A DNA stretch of 64,000 nucleotides from Sialis fuliginosa (Eukaryota; Arthropoda; Insecta; Megaloptera; Sialidae), in the NCBI GenBank assembly GCA_961205875.1, contig OY540819.1, positions 746,501-810,500 of the forward strand, given 5' to 3'. A model generated the notes under the pieces. It was not told where the DNA came from. It saw only the letters and a program-made list of their open reading frames with translations, and made no database searches. Below, in pieces: positions 34,186-45,230 of the stretch. Positions within the stretch are counted from its first letter, which is position 1; each line of letters opens with the position of its first letter. The translations under genes and the position numbers were made by a program.

Positions 34186-35055
34186 TAAATATATATTAAA
34201 ATATTTGAAATTAAAATAATTTCAGAGATTAATGTTTTGATTGTTTAATTATTTAATTTTTTTTTTAAATCTTTCGCTTTGTCACTATTCAGACAAATAT
34301 TTAAATCGTTCTTCAACTCATTATAGCTTGCATAAGATTTTGGTAATGTCAAAGTATCAGTGCATGTGCTAAATATTGGTCATTGACTAAGTCCTACTAA
34401 ATCATTAAATTTTACATTTATTACAGGTGGCATTAGAAAAGAACCAGTTATTAAAAATACTTATTTTGTTAAATTGTCTTTATCAAGACAATAAATATAC
34501 ATTGTAAAATAATGTAGTACTTCATTTTCTTCATTTGTAAGGTGTGGATCAGTCACTAAACAATTAACAACTTTTGTTGGTGTAAGGGACTGCATATCTA
34601 TAAGAACCCCAAAATCACAATTTTTCCAGATTCAGATATTTTTCTGGTGATACTCCTTGACGAATTTTGTCAATTAGTTTTCTAGGCGTTTCAAGTAAAA
34701 TTTCTGTAGCTATAATTTCTATTTGTTCTATAAAATTTTCAGGGTTAGGCCGAGCAAAAAATTTATTAGTTTGAAAAAAATCCTGGATTATATCTTTTTC
34801 TTTATCTGTAAGAGATAAAAAGTTTTTTTGACCTTTTTAAAATCTTTCTCAAATATGGAGTCACATAATGGAAGAGTTCTTACTATACTAGACTCAATTT
34901 CTGTATCTTGGTTTGCAATTAGCATCAATGTAATTTTTGATAAGTTTGTATCAGTTAAGACCAACATGTGTTGAATAATTCGTCCAATTGTTATAAATTT
35001 ATTTTGGTCGTTTCGTTTGTTTAATGGCAAATATGGAACTAGACAATCTTCACCA
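34186..35055 (-). pseudogene. Second, decayed copy of HECT exon 3
   Basis: The sequence follows main-locus exon 3 and its 3' flank closely (shared TTTCAGAGATTAATGTTTTG just outside the coding end). It has several indels, for example near 34627, 34836 and 34880, that break the frame. The catalytic Cys region (TCAGTGCATGTGCTA at about 34355) is still readable. At 35055 the homology stops after CAATCTTCACC and continues as exon 1 in the opposite orientation. It cannot encode a HECT domain. Confidence 0.85.
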
Positions 35056-35330
35056 TCAATTGCGAGTAGCAGCTAGTGCGTCAAGCGAAGCACCATGAGA
35101 AAAAAGAAATTTTCAATCTTTAGTAACAGCTACGCGCAGAAATTTCAGGAGAAATGAACGCTTATCCAGCTCAATCAGAAGGCGGAAGAGAAAATGTATC
35201 TTCAAAAAGAAAGTAGTATTGTTGAAATTAGCACATGCTGATTTTTTTCCATCAAATACAGAATTAAAATTTTTAAAACAAAGAGGATTAGGTACGTACA
35301 ATAATATATTTGTTTATTTAAGGAAATAAA
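35056..35330 (+). pseudogene. HECT exon 1 fragment fused in inverse orientation (copy 2)
   Basis: The plus strand carries exon 1 sequence from its tenth codon onwards and runs through the GTACGT donor at about 35292 into intron 1. The fused frame has an early TGA near 35096. The A-run that is short by one C in the main copy is in frame here (TTCAAAAAGAAAGTAG), which identifies the lesion in the main copy. Confidence 0.8.
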
Positions 35331-35562
35331 TTCCTTGATTAACTTTAAGCTTTCTTTTCGACGTATTCAAGTTAAATGTCATATTAATTATGAAAATAAT
35401 TATTTTGAAATTATTTCTTTATTAATTATTGAATAATACCCTAAGTTTGCTCCAATTTTAGTAGCCCGCAACAGGGGTCAACCATGGTTCAGTTGCAAAA
35501 TTCTTAAGATTTTCTGATTTTTGCTAAATAACGGTCTAAATAAGTATTATACAAAATACATG

Positions 35563-35776
35563 GAAAATCTTTCTCAAATATGGATTCACATAATGCAAGA
35601 GTTCTTGCAATAGTATACTAGACTCAGTATCTGTATCTTGGTTTGCAATTAGCATCAATGTAATTTTTGATAATTTTGTACCAGTTAAGACCAACATGTG
35701 TTGAATAATTCGTCCAATTGTTATAAATTTATTTTGGTCGTTTCGTTTGTTTAATGGCAAATATGGAACTAGACAA
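35563..35776 (-). pseudogene. Third partial copy of HECT exon 3
   Basis: An antisense HECT segment corresponding to the LVPYLPLNKRNDQNKFITIG part of the N-lobe and adjoining residues. It ends at the same CTTCACC breakpoint as the copy at 34186-35055. It lies after a remnant (35440-35562) of the foldback element from HECT intron 1. Confidence 0.8.
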
Positions 35777-36059
35777 TCTTCACCGTCTGTTGCAAATAGC
35801 AGCTAGTGCGTCAAGCGAAGCAACAAGAGAAGAAAGAAATTTTCAATGTTTAGTAACAGCTATGCGCAGAAATTTCAGGAGAAATGAACGCTTATCCAGC
35901 TCAATCAGAAGGCGGAAGAGAAAATGTATCTTCAAAAAAAAAGTAGTATTGTTGAAATTAGACAATGCTGATTTTTTTCCATCAAATACAGAATTAAAAT
36001 TTTTAAAACAAAGAGGATTAGGTACGCACAATAATATATTTGTTTATTTAAGGAAATAA
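35754..36059 (+). CDS. Chimeric ORF: new start from antisense HECT plus intact exon 1
   Basis: The 101-residue frame starts MANMELDNLH, encoded by the antisense strand of HECT exon 3, then continues in frame as exon 1 (RLLQIAASASSEATREERNF, then the basic RRNFRR and RRRKRKC stretch) with no frameshift. It reads through the exon 1 donor GGTACGCAC at about 36023 and stops in intron 1 (VYLRK). The exon 1 part is better preserved than in the main locus. Whether it is expressed is unknown. It may be a simple by-product of the rearrangement. Confidence 0.5.
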   Translation: MANMELDNLHRLLQIAASASSEATREERNFQCLVTAMRRNFRRNERLSSSIRRRKRKCIFKKKVVLLKLDNADFFPSNTELKFLKQRGLGTHNNIFVYLRK

Positions 36060-36165
36060 ATTCCTTGATTAACTTTAAGCTTTCTTTTCGACGTATTCAA
36101 GTTAAATGTCATATAAATTATAAAAATAATTATTTTGAAATTATTTCTTTATTAATTATACAGGG

Positions 36166-36305
36166 TGGGGCAACAGTGTGTGGAAGTTCGATAGCTCGTA
36201 GACCATAAAAGATAAAAGAAATTTCTAATGCAGATGTAAACTGTAGGTAAATGCACATACGGTGCTTTTGTTTAAATATCTTAGAGCCACCATATATATA
36301 TACGT
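36166..36305. other. Repeat-like junction sequence
   Basis: Starts abruptly within HECT intron 1 sequence at ACAGGGTGGGGCAACAGTG and ends in a short TA run. It looks like the end of an unidentified mobile element. No gene. Confidence 0.35.
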
Positions 36306-36425
36306 TCGACAAACGAAGTTCAAAGAACCCAGTTTAGACCAGACCTGAAGATGGCCGATAGGATTCGACCGAAACGTCGTCAAGAGGACAACTTGGAGCG
36401 CGGTGCTACCCGGAAGTCATCACCA

Positions 36426-36428
<3 letters not shown>
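36306..36428 (+). repeat. Terminal repeat copy R1 of a Penelope-like unit
   Basis: A 123-bp block nearly identical to 36991-37113, followed by a TA microsatellite (36428-36461). It begins with TCGACAAACGAAG, within a few bases of the transcription start predicted in the downstream copy, as if it derived from the 5' part of an RNA. It contains CTGAAGA (36345) and GAAAC (36371), a hammerhead-like core. Confidence 0.6.
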
Positions 36429-36462
<34 letters not shown>

Positions 36463-36930
36463 ACCACACGTCATGAACAATCGAGATGACGGCCAAAGGT
36501 TACCACCCGCATGGAAACCACTCCTGGTGAAGTACAAAATACACAACACACACGACACAAACAACAACAACAACAACACCCTTGCACGAGACCAGTCACC
36601 CGAACGACCCCTACAAGTGCAAGATCCACCCACACACCGTGTTACAACATCACAAGCAAGAAACAAAGCCACCACCGACATACAGACACTCCAAGAAAAT
36701 AAACAAGTACGGGATTCTCCACCACGGCGGGTTACCAGATCCCAAATGAGGGTTACGCAACCCACCACAGACGGTACTAACACCAAGATCACAGACGTCA
36801 CCAACATACGTAATCCTCCACAACAACGCATTACCAGATCCCAAACGAGAGTTACGCAACGTAACACGCAAGACACAAACACGAACACTACTGACGTCAT
36901 CAACACCACAACACGTGACGCTACACCGAC

Positions 36931-36991
36931 CAATCAGAACATCGCTCGACTAGTATATAAGCGAGAGCAAACGCACAAAACGGTAGTCAGT
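36931..36991 (+). promoter_or_regulatory. Core promoter: CCAAT box, TATA box and initiator
   Basis: ACCAATCAG at about 36929, TATATAA at 36954-36960 and an insect-type initiator TCAGT at 36987-36991 are spaced as in RNA polymerase II core promoters. TGACGTCA (a CRE-like site) occurs at about 36892. The R1 copy starts within two bases of this initiator, which supports its use. Confidence 0.55.
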
Positions 36992-37023
36992 CGACAAACG
37001 AAGTTCAAAGAACCCAGTTTAGA

Positions 37024-37068
37024 CCAGTCCTGAAGATGGCCGATAGGATTCGACCGAAACGTCGTCAA
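37024..37068 (+). ncRNA. Hammerhead-like motif in R2
   Basis: CTGAAGA (37030-37036) and GAAAC (37056-37060) flank a GG-CGA/TCG-CC stem with one mismatch. As in the Penelope elements nearby, one extra base separates CTGANGA from the stem. Stem III would be only about 2 bp (AC-GTC-GT). It is likely a degenerate or minimal form. Confidence 0.35.
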
Positions 37069-37110
37069 GAGGACAACTTGGAGCGCGGTGCTACCCGGAA
37101 GTCATCACCA

Positions 37111-37151
<41 letters not shown>

Positions 37152-37257
37152 TATTCATATATATGACCATCTTGATATTATTTAAATATACCTATTTTGT
37201 AGGGGTTTTTTTTAGGTCAAAATATTAATTAAAGAACTAAACCAATGTTCAAATCAT

Positions 37258-37310
37258 TTTAATTAATAGCGCTTATTTTAATTTTCAACATTTTTGTCTT
37301 CATCAGAAAT
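37258..37310 (-). ncRNA. Hammerhead-like motif in PLE-A 3' repeat
   Basis: On the minus strand: CTGATGA (37306-37300), one A, stem GACA/TGTT, GAAA, stem III AATTAA/TTAATT enclosing AGCGCT, then UUA as a possible cleavage triplet, and a short stem I. Identical copies lie at 40819-40871 (minus) and 42305-42362 (plus). Confidence 0.5.
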
Positions 37311-38060
37311 TAATAATTATCCCTATAAGAAATCATAAACATAAGTAAGTAACATAAGCAAATGAACAAGATATTCATAGATATAAACATATTTTTTTTA
37401 CTTACAATTTAAACAGTAATTAGTGTGACCATATGTATGTAGTAAAAGATGCATATTACATCAAAAAAATTTTTTTTAAATATTAAAAAGTACCCATTCT
37501 TGTACAAAAGACTAAAAATATGTAAATGTGATATCCAACAGATAAAACAATATATAAAAACAATTTCTTTAAAACATTAAAACTTAAAAATTTAGTTTAA
37601 AAACGTTAAAAATAAATAAAATTCGTATCACATTGTATCACATGTTGAAAAGTATTTATACTAAGATAAAACTTAATTAAACAAGAACCATCAATTGTTT
37701 TTACTTAAAACTAGTTACAAATTTATTATACAAACATGAAAAAAGAAATAAAATTACTAGTGTTTCAATGAAAGAAAAGCACTAGTATTACAAACTTAAT
37801 TATATTTATTACATCTATGGAAAACAAAAATCTTATCTATGTTAAATGTCAATTTTAAGTACAAGGTAACCTAGAAAGAATTTTTTAAAAATTTTAAAAA
37901 GAGAGAAAAAAAGGGAACAAAAACCAACAAAATCAAACTAAAACATATACCTAATCAAACAAAAATGAAAAAAGTTAAAATTAATAGAAAAACCAAAAAA
38001 TGGCATACAATACAAGCAAAAAGAAACGTGGAAAGAAGAAGAAAGAGGAAAAAAGAAAAT

Positions 38061-40731
38061 TTATTTAATTAAATTTAGATATGATTCTTTGAGGTGATTA
38101 AGATTTTCTCTAGAGTTAAGACATTTAGGTTCTTTTAAGATATGTAACGATTCACTAAGTAATCTTTTTTTTAAAATAGGCTGAAAATCTAAAATTTCAA
38201 CATCACCATATTCAACTTCGTGACCAGTCTGTTGTATATGGGTACGAAGTGCAGTAACTTCATTTTTAGCATATTTATGACTGTTGATTCTCTTTTGCAA
38301 GTATTGTTTAGATTGCCCTAAGTAAGAATAATCACAAGAACATTTAAGTTTATAAATAACGTTAGAACATTTCATCTTATCAGTTTTATTTTTTAATTTA
38401 GAAAAAAAAATTTTTGTAGTATACTTATTTTTGTTTATCATTTTTATATTATGTCCAGAAACAACTCTTTTCATTTTTTCAGATAAAATAGGTATATACG
38501 GGAATGAAAAATATATTTGATCATCATAAGAGTAATTGGAATTATCTGCAACAGCCAAACTTTTACTATTTTTATTATGTCCATAAAGTATACTTTTGAG
38601 TCTATTATTTATAGTGTTTTTAAGAAAATTAATGGGATAACCATTTAATAAGAAAATATTGTAAACTTTGTTGAGTATTTGACTTCTATATTTAAAATTA
38701 GTGAATTTAATTGCCCGGTCTAAAATAGCAGTAATAACATTACGTTTATGTTCAATAGAGGAATTAGAATTGTAGTTCAAATATCTAGCAGACCAGGTAG
38801 GTTTAGTATACCATATGGTTTCAACTTTATTATGTTTGTTAACCAAAATTTTTATATCTAAAAAACTAATTTCTCTATTTTGATTTTCAAGTTCATAAGA
38901 AAATTGTAATCTATCATGAAAAGAATTAAAGCTATTGCATAAAGTTTCAATTTTATCAGAAGGTATTGCTGTAATGATGTCATCAACATATCTTTTAAAA
39001 AAAGGAATCTCATAATCTACATTTTTCAAAACAGACTCTTGTAGTTCGTTCATAATAATATCAGCCAAAACAACAGATAGAGATGAACCCATAGGTGCTC
39101 CATAAATTTGTGAATAAAATTGATTTTTAAACTGGAAATATGACGTATTGCAACAAAATTTCAAACCATCAATAAAATCGTCCTTCTCAATATTAGTGTA
39201 TTTTTTTATTTCTTCCCATTTATTAGTGATAATCTCAATAGTAGTATCGATAGGTATGTTAGTAAACAATGATTTAACATCAAGTGAAATTAATTTATAT
39301 TTATTAGGTATATGAAAATCTTTAATAAATTCATGGAATTCCCAAGAGTCTCTCACGGTATTATTATTAGCAGTAATATTTTTTAAAATATCAGAGAAAA
39401 ATTTTGACAATTTTTGTTGTGGGCTATTATATGAAGCAACTATAGGTCTGACAGGATTATTTACTTTATGTAATTTTATCAACCCGTAAATTTGTGGAGG
39501 AGTACTATTATGCACTTTAAGTTGGTTACTCAAATTTTGATCAATATAACCCATTTCATAAAATTTTTGAATAATGTTATTGTTTCTGTTCTGGAAAATA
39601 TTAGTGGGGTCTTTATGTATTTTAAGATATGTTTCACCATCATTTAACAGCTCATACATTTTATTATCATAATCTACTTTATCAATCAATACGGTTTTAT
39701 TAGTTTTATCAGCACGAATCACTTTGATATTTTCATTCTCCTTAAAAAACTTCCTTGCATCAGAAACATCCTTAATTAGAGAACAATTATATTTATTATT
39801 CAAAAAATTGTTTTTTTTCATGTTATCCTTGTACTGATTAACATTATATATAAATTTATTTCTAATTAAGTTTTTTTCCATTTTCATCTAGGTTGTCAAT
39901 ACCATATTCAAATGAAATAATCATATCATTGATAGGTAGATTATTATTATTATAGGGTAAATTGAAATTTGATCCAAGTTTTAATAAATTGTTAATATTA
40001 TCTGGTATCTTGTTAGAGGTTAAATTAACAACAAAATTCTCCTCATTGTGTTTAAGAGGGTTAAATTCAATATCTATTGGTAGCTTACAATTATATTTGT
40101 TATTATATTTAGAAACATGGTTATTACTTATTATTAAATTTCTATTTTTATTATTATTATAGTTATCTACTATCTGTTTAGAACTATTGATACAATTATT
40201 AATATATTGATTTTCATTAACCATGGCTTCAGACTTCAATTTATTAAATTTATTAATGACAACATTAAATGATTTATAATAAGTAAATTGATAAATAGAA
40301 CTTTCAATGAAAAAAACTTGTTGTAAATCAGATATAGTGAGATATTGTTTTAGCAAACTATGACATTCATTAATACAATTTTTGTTATTTTTTAAATTAC
40401 TAAAGGTTTCTGAAATTAACAGATTTAATAGCTTGTACTTAAAATTATTTAAAATATTGTTATATCTATGTTTATTGCTATTATTACTTAAAGAAATAAA
40501 GTTTTTTTTATTATCAAATTTACTATTCATAAATTTAGGAAAAAGATTATTCTTTTTACAACTTATAAGGAAAAATTTTTTTATATCTAGTCTTGCCTTT
40601 GTACTATATAATTTTCTTACTTGTTTCATTCTATCTTGGATGTCTTCATTTTTATATTTGTTGAGTAGAGAGTTCATATTACACTTATCATCCCCAGTGT
40701 TTTTTATATTAGTATTCATATATATGACCAT
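38061..40731 (-). pseudogene. PLE-A reverse transcriptase with GIY-YIG endonuclease, one frameshift
   Basis: The frame starts with ATG at 40731 inside the terminal repeat and runs to 39862. It continues in another frame from 39887 to 38061. A one-base insertion near 39870 (GG before A7, against G in copy B) separates them. The N-terminal about 300 residues are Asn/Lys-rich and of unknown role. RT motifs include KLISLDVKSLFTNIP, GAPMGSSLSVVLAD and RYVDDIITAIP. The C-terminal GIY-YIG-like domain has CSNVIYKLKCSCDYSYLGQS, KRINSHK and LNSRENL. Penelope enzymes use this nuclease for target nicking. The copy is otherwise complete. Confidence 0.92.
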
Positions 40732-41589
40732 CTTGATATTATTTAAATATACCTATTTTGTAGGGGTTTTTTTTAGGTCAAAATATTAATTAAAGAACTA
40801 AACCAATGTTCAAATCATTTTAATTAATAGCGCTTATTTTAATTTTCAACATTTTTGTCTTCATCAGAAATTAATAATTATCCCTATAAGAAATCATAAA
40901 CATAAGTAAGTAACATAAGCAAATGAACAAGATATTCATAGATATAAACATATTTTTTTTACTTACAATTTAAACAGTAATTAGTGTGACCATATGTATG
41001 TAGTAAAAGATGCATATTACATCAAAAAAATTTTTTTTAAATATTAAAAAGTACCCATTCTTGTACAAAAGACTAAAAATATGTAAATGTGATATCCAAC
41101 AGATAAAACAATATATAAAAACAATTTCTTTAAAACATTAAAACTTAAAAATTTAGTTTAAAAACGTTAAAAATAAATAAAATTCGTATCACATTGTATC
41201 ACATGTTGAAAAGTATTTATACTAAGATAAAACTTAATTAAACAAGAACCATCAATTGTTTTTACTTAAAACTAGTTACAAATTTATTATACAAACATGA
41301 AAAAAGAAATAAAATTACTAGTGTTTCAATGAAAGAAAAGCACTAGTATTACAAACTTAATTATATTTATTACATCTATGGAAAACAAAAATCTTATCTA
41401 TGTTAAATGTCAATTTTAAGTACAAGGTAACCTAGAAAGAATTTTTTAAAAATTTTAAAAAGAGAGAAAAAAAGGGAACAAAAACCAACAAAATCAAACT
41501 AAAACATATACCTAATCAAACAAAAATGAAAAAAGTTAAAATTAATAGAAAAACCAAAAAATGGCATACAATACAAGCAAAAAGAAACG
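40709..41589 (-). repeat. PLE-A upstream direct pseudo-LTR
   Basis: Matches 37148-38028 base for base as far as I can read (offset 3561). It contains the ORF start codon at its downstream edge, so the repeat and the coding region overlap. It carries a hammerhead-like motif at 40819-40871. Confidence 0.9.
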
Positions 41590-42431
41590 TTTCTTTTTGC
41601 TTGTATTGTATGCCATTTTTTGGTTTTTCTATTAATTTTAACTTTTTTCATTTTTGTTTGATTAGGTATATGTTTTAGTTTGATTTTGTTGGTTTTTGTT
41701 CCCTTTTTTTCTCTCTTTTTAAAATTTTTAAAAAATTCTTTCTAGGTTACCTTGTACTTAAAATTGACATTTAACATAGATAAGATTTTTGTTTTCCATA
41801 GATGTAATAAATATAATTAAGTTTGTAATACTAGTGCTTTTCTTTCATTGAAACACTAGTAATTTTATTTCTTTTTTCATGTTTGTATAATAAATTTGTA
41901 ACTAGTTTTAAGTAAAAACAATTGATGGTTCTTGTTTAATTAAGTTTTATCTTAGTATAAATACTTTTCAACATGTGATACAATGTGATACGAATTTTAT
42001 TTATTTTTAACGTTTTTAAACTAAATTTTTAAGTTTTAATGTTTTAAAGAAATTGTTTTTATATATTGTTTTATCTGTTGGATATCACATTTACATATTT
42101 TTAGTCTTTTGTACAAGAATGGGTACTTTTTAATATTTAAAAAAAATTTTTTTGATGTAATATGCATCTTTTACTACATACATATGGTCACACTAATTAC
42201 TGTTTAAATTGTAAGTAAAAAAAATATGTTTATATCTATGAATATCTTGTTCATTTGCTTATGTTACTTACTTATGTTTATGATTTCTTATAGGGATAAT
42301 TATTAATTTCTGATGAAGACAAAAATGTTGAAAATTAAAATAAGCGCTATTAATTAAAATGATTTGAACATTGGTTTAGTTCTTTAATTAATATTTTGAC
42401 CTAAAAAAAACCCCTACAAAATAGGTATATT

Positions 42432-42437
<6 letters not shown>
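41589..42437 (+). repeat. PLE-A inverted partial pseudo-LTR
   Basis: Reverse complement of the adjacent repeat, forming an 840-bp perfect-looking palindrome around 41588. It lacks the last 40-50 bases of the repeat, which are replaced by TA microsatellite (42438-42470). Confidence 0.9.
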
Positions 42438-42472
<35 letters not shown>

Positions 42473-45230
42473 AGCTATCCATACAGCGTCGTTATATTGC
42501 CCAATTGCATAAGATATAGCGTCCTGAAATATGTAGCGTCCGTATATCGGACGCTTTATTGAAAACCTTTATAACTCAGTTCATATGATACTTTTTAGCG
42601 TCCAAGTGGGATTATCGACATCGGCGTTATAATGAGAATGATTTTGATGTATAATACAACCCTTTACTTATATCCAGTGTTTTTAATTAGCAAAAAAGAA
42701 AATGGCAAGTGGACGCAAGTGGACGCTTTAAAAATAGAGCCCTGAACGGATCATGTATATTGCTAGTTCCGAGTTTTTACGCACCGAACGCCACCATCGA
42801 CTTTGTATATTTAATTGTATATATTTTGATAGTCTATCCCTTACGGTTTCCGGCAATAAGACAAGGAAAGAGAGAATCTGAAATGTCACAACGTCGCTAT
42901 TTGGTACACACACATTCACAATAGTTTATCTGTGTGTTTACATAGTGTATTTTAACCTTATTTTATAATTGACAATTTTAAGAAATCTAGAACGTTGATA
43001 TCTATTAATTATCTCTATTCTTGAAGTCATCTTATAGTTTTTGTATTTCTATTATTGAAAATGAAATATTCGAAAGGGTACAAAATAATTAGGTAAGTAA
43101 CACATTTTATTTTAATATGTTTAAGATTTGATAACCTCAAATATTCTTAAATGTATCTTATAAACCGTTTGATCATAAAAACCCACTTGTATATTTTAAT
43201 TATCCTGTATTTTACAAAATATATGGCTTATCTTATTTGTAATTATGTATTGATATTGATTTATTTTTGTTTTTTTTTACAGGACTTCGAAGTCAGTTCC
43301 CAATTAAAAAAATTAACTTCCAACAGAAAATTTCATGAAGCAGGTTGAATATTAAATTAATAATATAATATCTTGAGAAGTGACACAACCTTCAACAAGA
43401 CATTGTGAAATCATTTTATAAAACAGTGTTCGATAACAGATAATTTATGTGAAATTCTTGATCGATGTGTGGATATATTTAAAATGCATGTAGCATTATT
43501 AAAAATAAGTACAATATATTGTTGATGTGAATTAATTTATGTAGTTCTGTAATCAAATCGTACATATAGGTACAAAATGCTATATTATTATTATTTATAG
43601 TGTAATTAAAATCAAAAGCAATTTAATTGTCAAATAATTTCTCGACAAGAAGATCGGATATTGTTTATCATTATTAAACTGCCAGTTCTCCACTTTCATT
43701 TTAAATTAGAACATTTTAACATTCAAAGTAATTTATTTGTTTTATTACGAATTAAACAATTTTGACAGCCTATATTATAACCGTTATGAATTTTTCCTTC
43801 TCGAAGAATGTGTTCGAATGAACGAAGTTCAGTGGCTGTGTAATTGACATCGGGTACAAAGCATTATTTAGAACATTCTCTTTTCTATTAAATCTTATTT
43901 CAATTTGAAATTCAATGAGACATTAAACATAGCGTTTAAACGGAACTTTACATTTAAAATCTGACAGTTTCCATGTTTTTTTCAAAATGCCTAATTTTAG
44001 GCAGCTTTATTGGCTTCTAGAAAGTTATGCTTCGCTCTTCAAAGGGGGAAAAAGTTATCACCATGTTCTATACATCGAAATCTACCAATTTCTTGAAAAA
44101 ATGTAATCCGTCAAAAATTAACTCAACTCACTGTCAAATGTTCCGGAACAAATAAAATCTTTGTTAATGAATTTTATTTGCTTTGGAACTAAGGTCTTTA
44201 GTCTAGAAATATTATTAAAGAAGATAGACATTATAATATAATATTATATTATAGAAGATAGATTGTATTTGTTAGGAACACATAAATTTTATTTGTTTTA
44301 ACGGCTCAGAATATATAAATAATATGAATGATCTTTGAAATATTTTGTATACATATAATATTTAAATAAATAATTCTGTTTAGATTTCAATTGTTTTCTA
44401 TTATTTACCAATAATTATTATTAATTTTCTATATTTCAGATAAATTAATTTCAAAACTATATCATTTTCATGGATTTTTATGAAATTCAAATATATCGAT
44501 GGACTATAATTTTTATAAGTTGTTTTTATACCCTCCAAATTTTTGATAAAGAGTTTTTTGTTTTAATAAAATCATTAAGGCATTTTATATCTAATGAATA
44601 ATAATATGTACAATTTCACAGTTCCGTGACAACTAATTAATTGCATCGGTTTCTATTATCTGTAAAATTTACAAAATGGACGCTACGATTATGAATAAAG
44701 AATATTTTTTTTAGTTTTGGATTCCGAAAAAGTTAAAATAAAATAAATTAATCATTAATTTCTAATTCTATATGGTATTATTACATGACAAATGTTATTG
44801 TGCTGTTTCATTCATACAGCATCTACGTAAAGACGCCTTGGATATCGAAACATTGTCTACGTAACTAACTATTGTCAATAATTAAGTTTTATATTACATT
44901 ACGATCTTCAGAGTGAAACCTTCGATCTGATTTTGTCTGAATCCGATACCATCGATAACTTGTCCGAAATAGTATGTTTGATAGGACACTATTGAAAATT
45001 TATTTGTGTCGTAGAGTGACAATTAATAGTAGGTAATATTGTTGGTCAGAAGAACCAATTAACGAACTGAATATGTCTGGATCGGTTTCACATGAAGATA
45101 GTGAAAATTTGTTTCAAACGTTCGCTTTATTTTTCGAAAACATTATTTTAGATGTGATTTCGATTTCAGAGGTCAATCGTTTCGAATAGACACCAACATA
45201 ATATTCCAATAGTTGTTCGATTTAAATTTT
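42438..45230. other. Stretch with no supported gene
   Basis: Starts with a TA microsatellite, then a block rich in GCGTCC/GGACGC (42486-42730), then AT-rich sequence. A short frame MKYSKGYKIIR at 43061 ends at a GTAAGT donor, and a TTTTTACAG acceptor lies at about 43281, but joining them gives only about 18 codons. No feature is confident. Confidence 0.4.

Larger units (their letters stand above)
36462..37113 (+). repeat. Penelope-like terminal unit with promoter (R2 copy)
   Basis: The unit lies between two TA microsatellites and is GC-richer than its surroundings. It holds a low-complexity frame (36473-37033) with repeated RVTRSQ-RVTQ motifs arising from a DNA repeat of about 110 bp (36718, 36828), then a promoter and the 123-bp R2 block. 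I doubt that the frame is a real protein because of its Thr/Asn-rich composition. Attribution to a Penelope-like element rests on the terminal-repeat layout, TA target and hammerhead-like motif. Confidence 0.5.
37148..42437 (-). mobile_element. Penelope-like element A with direct and inverted terminal repeats
   Basis: In coding direction (minus): an inverted partial repeat (42437-41589), a direct 881-bp repeat (41589-40709), the coding region, and the second direct repeat (38028-37148). The inverted copy meets the direct one at AAACGTTT (41585-41592). Both outer ends abut TA microsatellites (37112-37147 and 42438-42470). Two direct pseudo-LTRs plus an inverted partial copy is the classic Penelope layout. 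The repeat copies look identical, so the insertion is recent. Confidence 0.9.

Noticed and set aside
36473-37033. 186-residue frame as a genuine protein
   Set aside because: Thr/Asn-rich low complexity, built from a 110-bp DNA repeat and running through a promoter and the terminal repeat. Coding is possible but unsupported.
44810-44880. Hammerhead-like GATATCGAAACATTG block
   Set aside because: GAAAC is present, but no CTGANGA core is found at the right distance.
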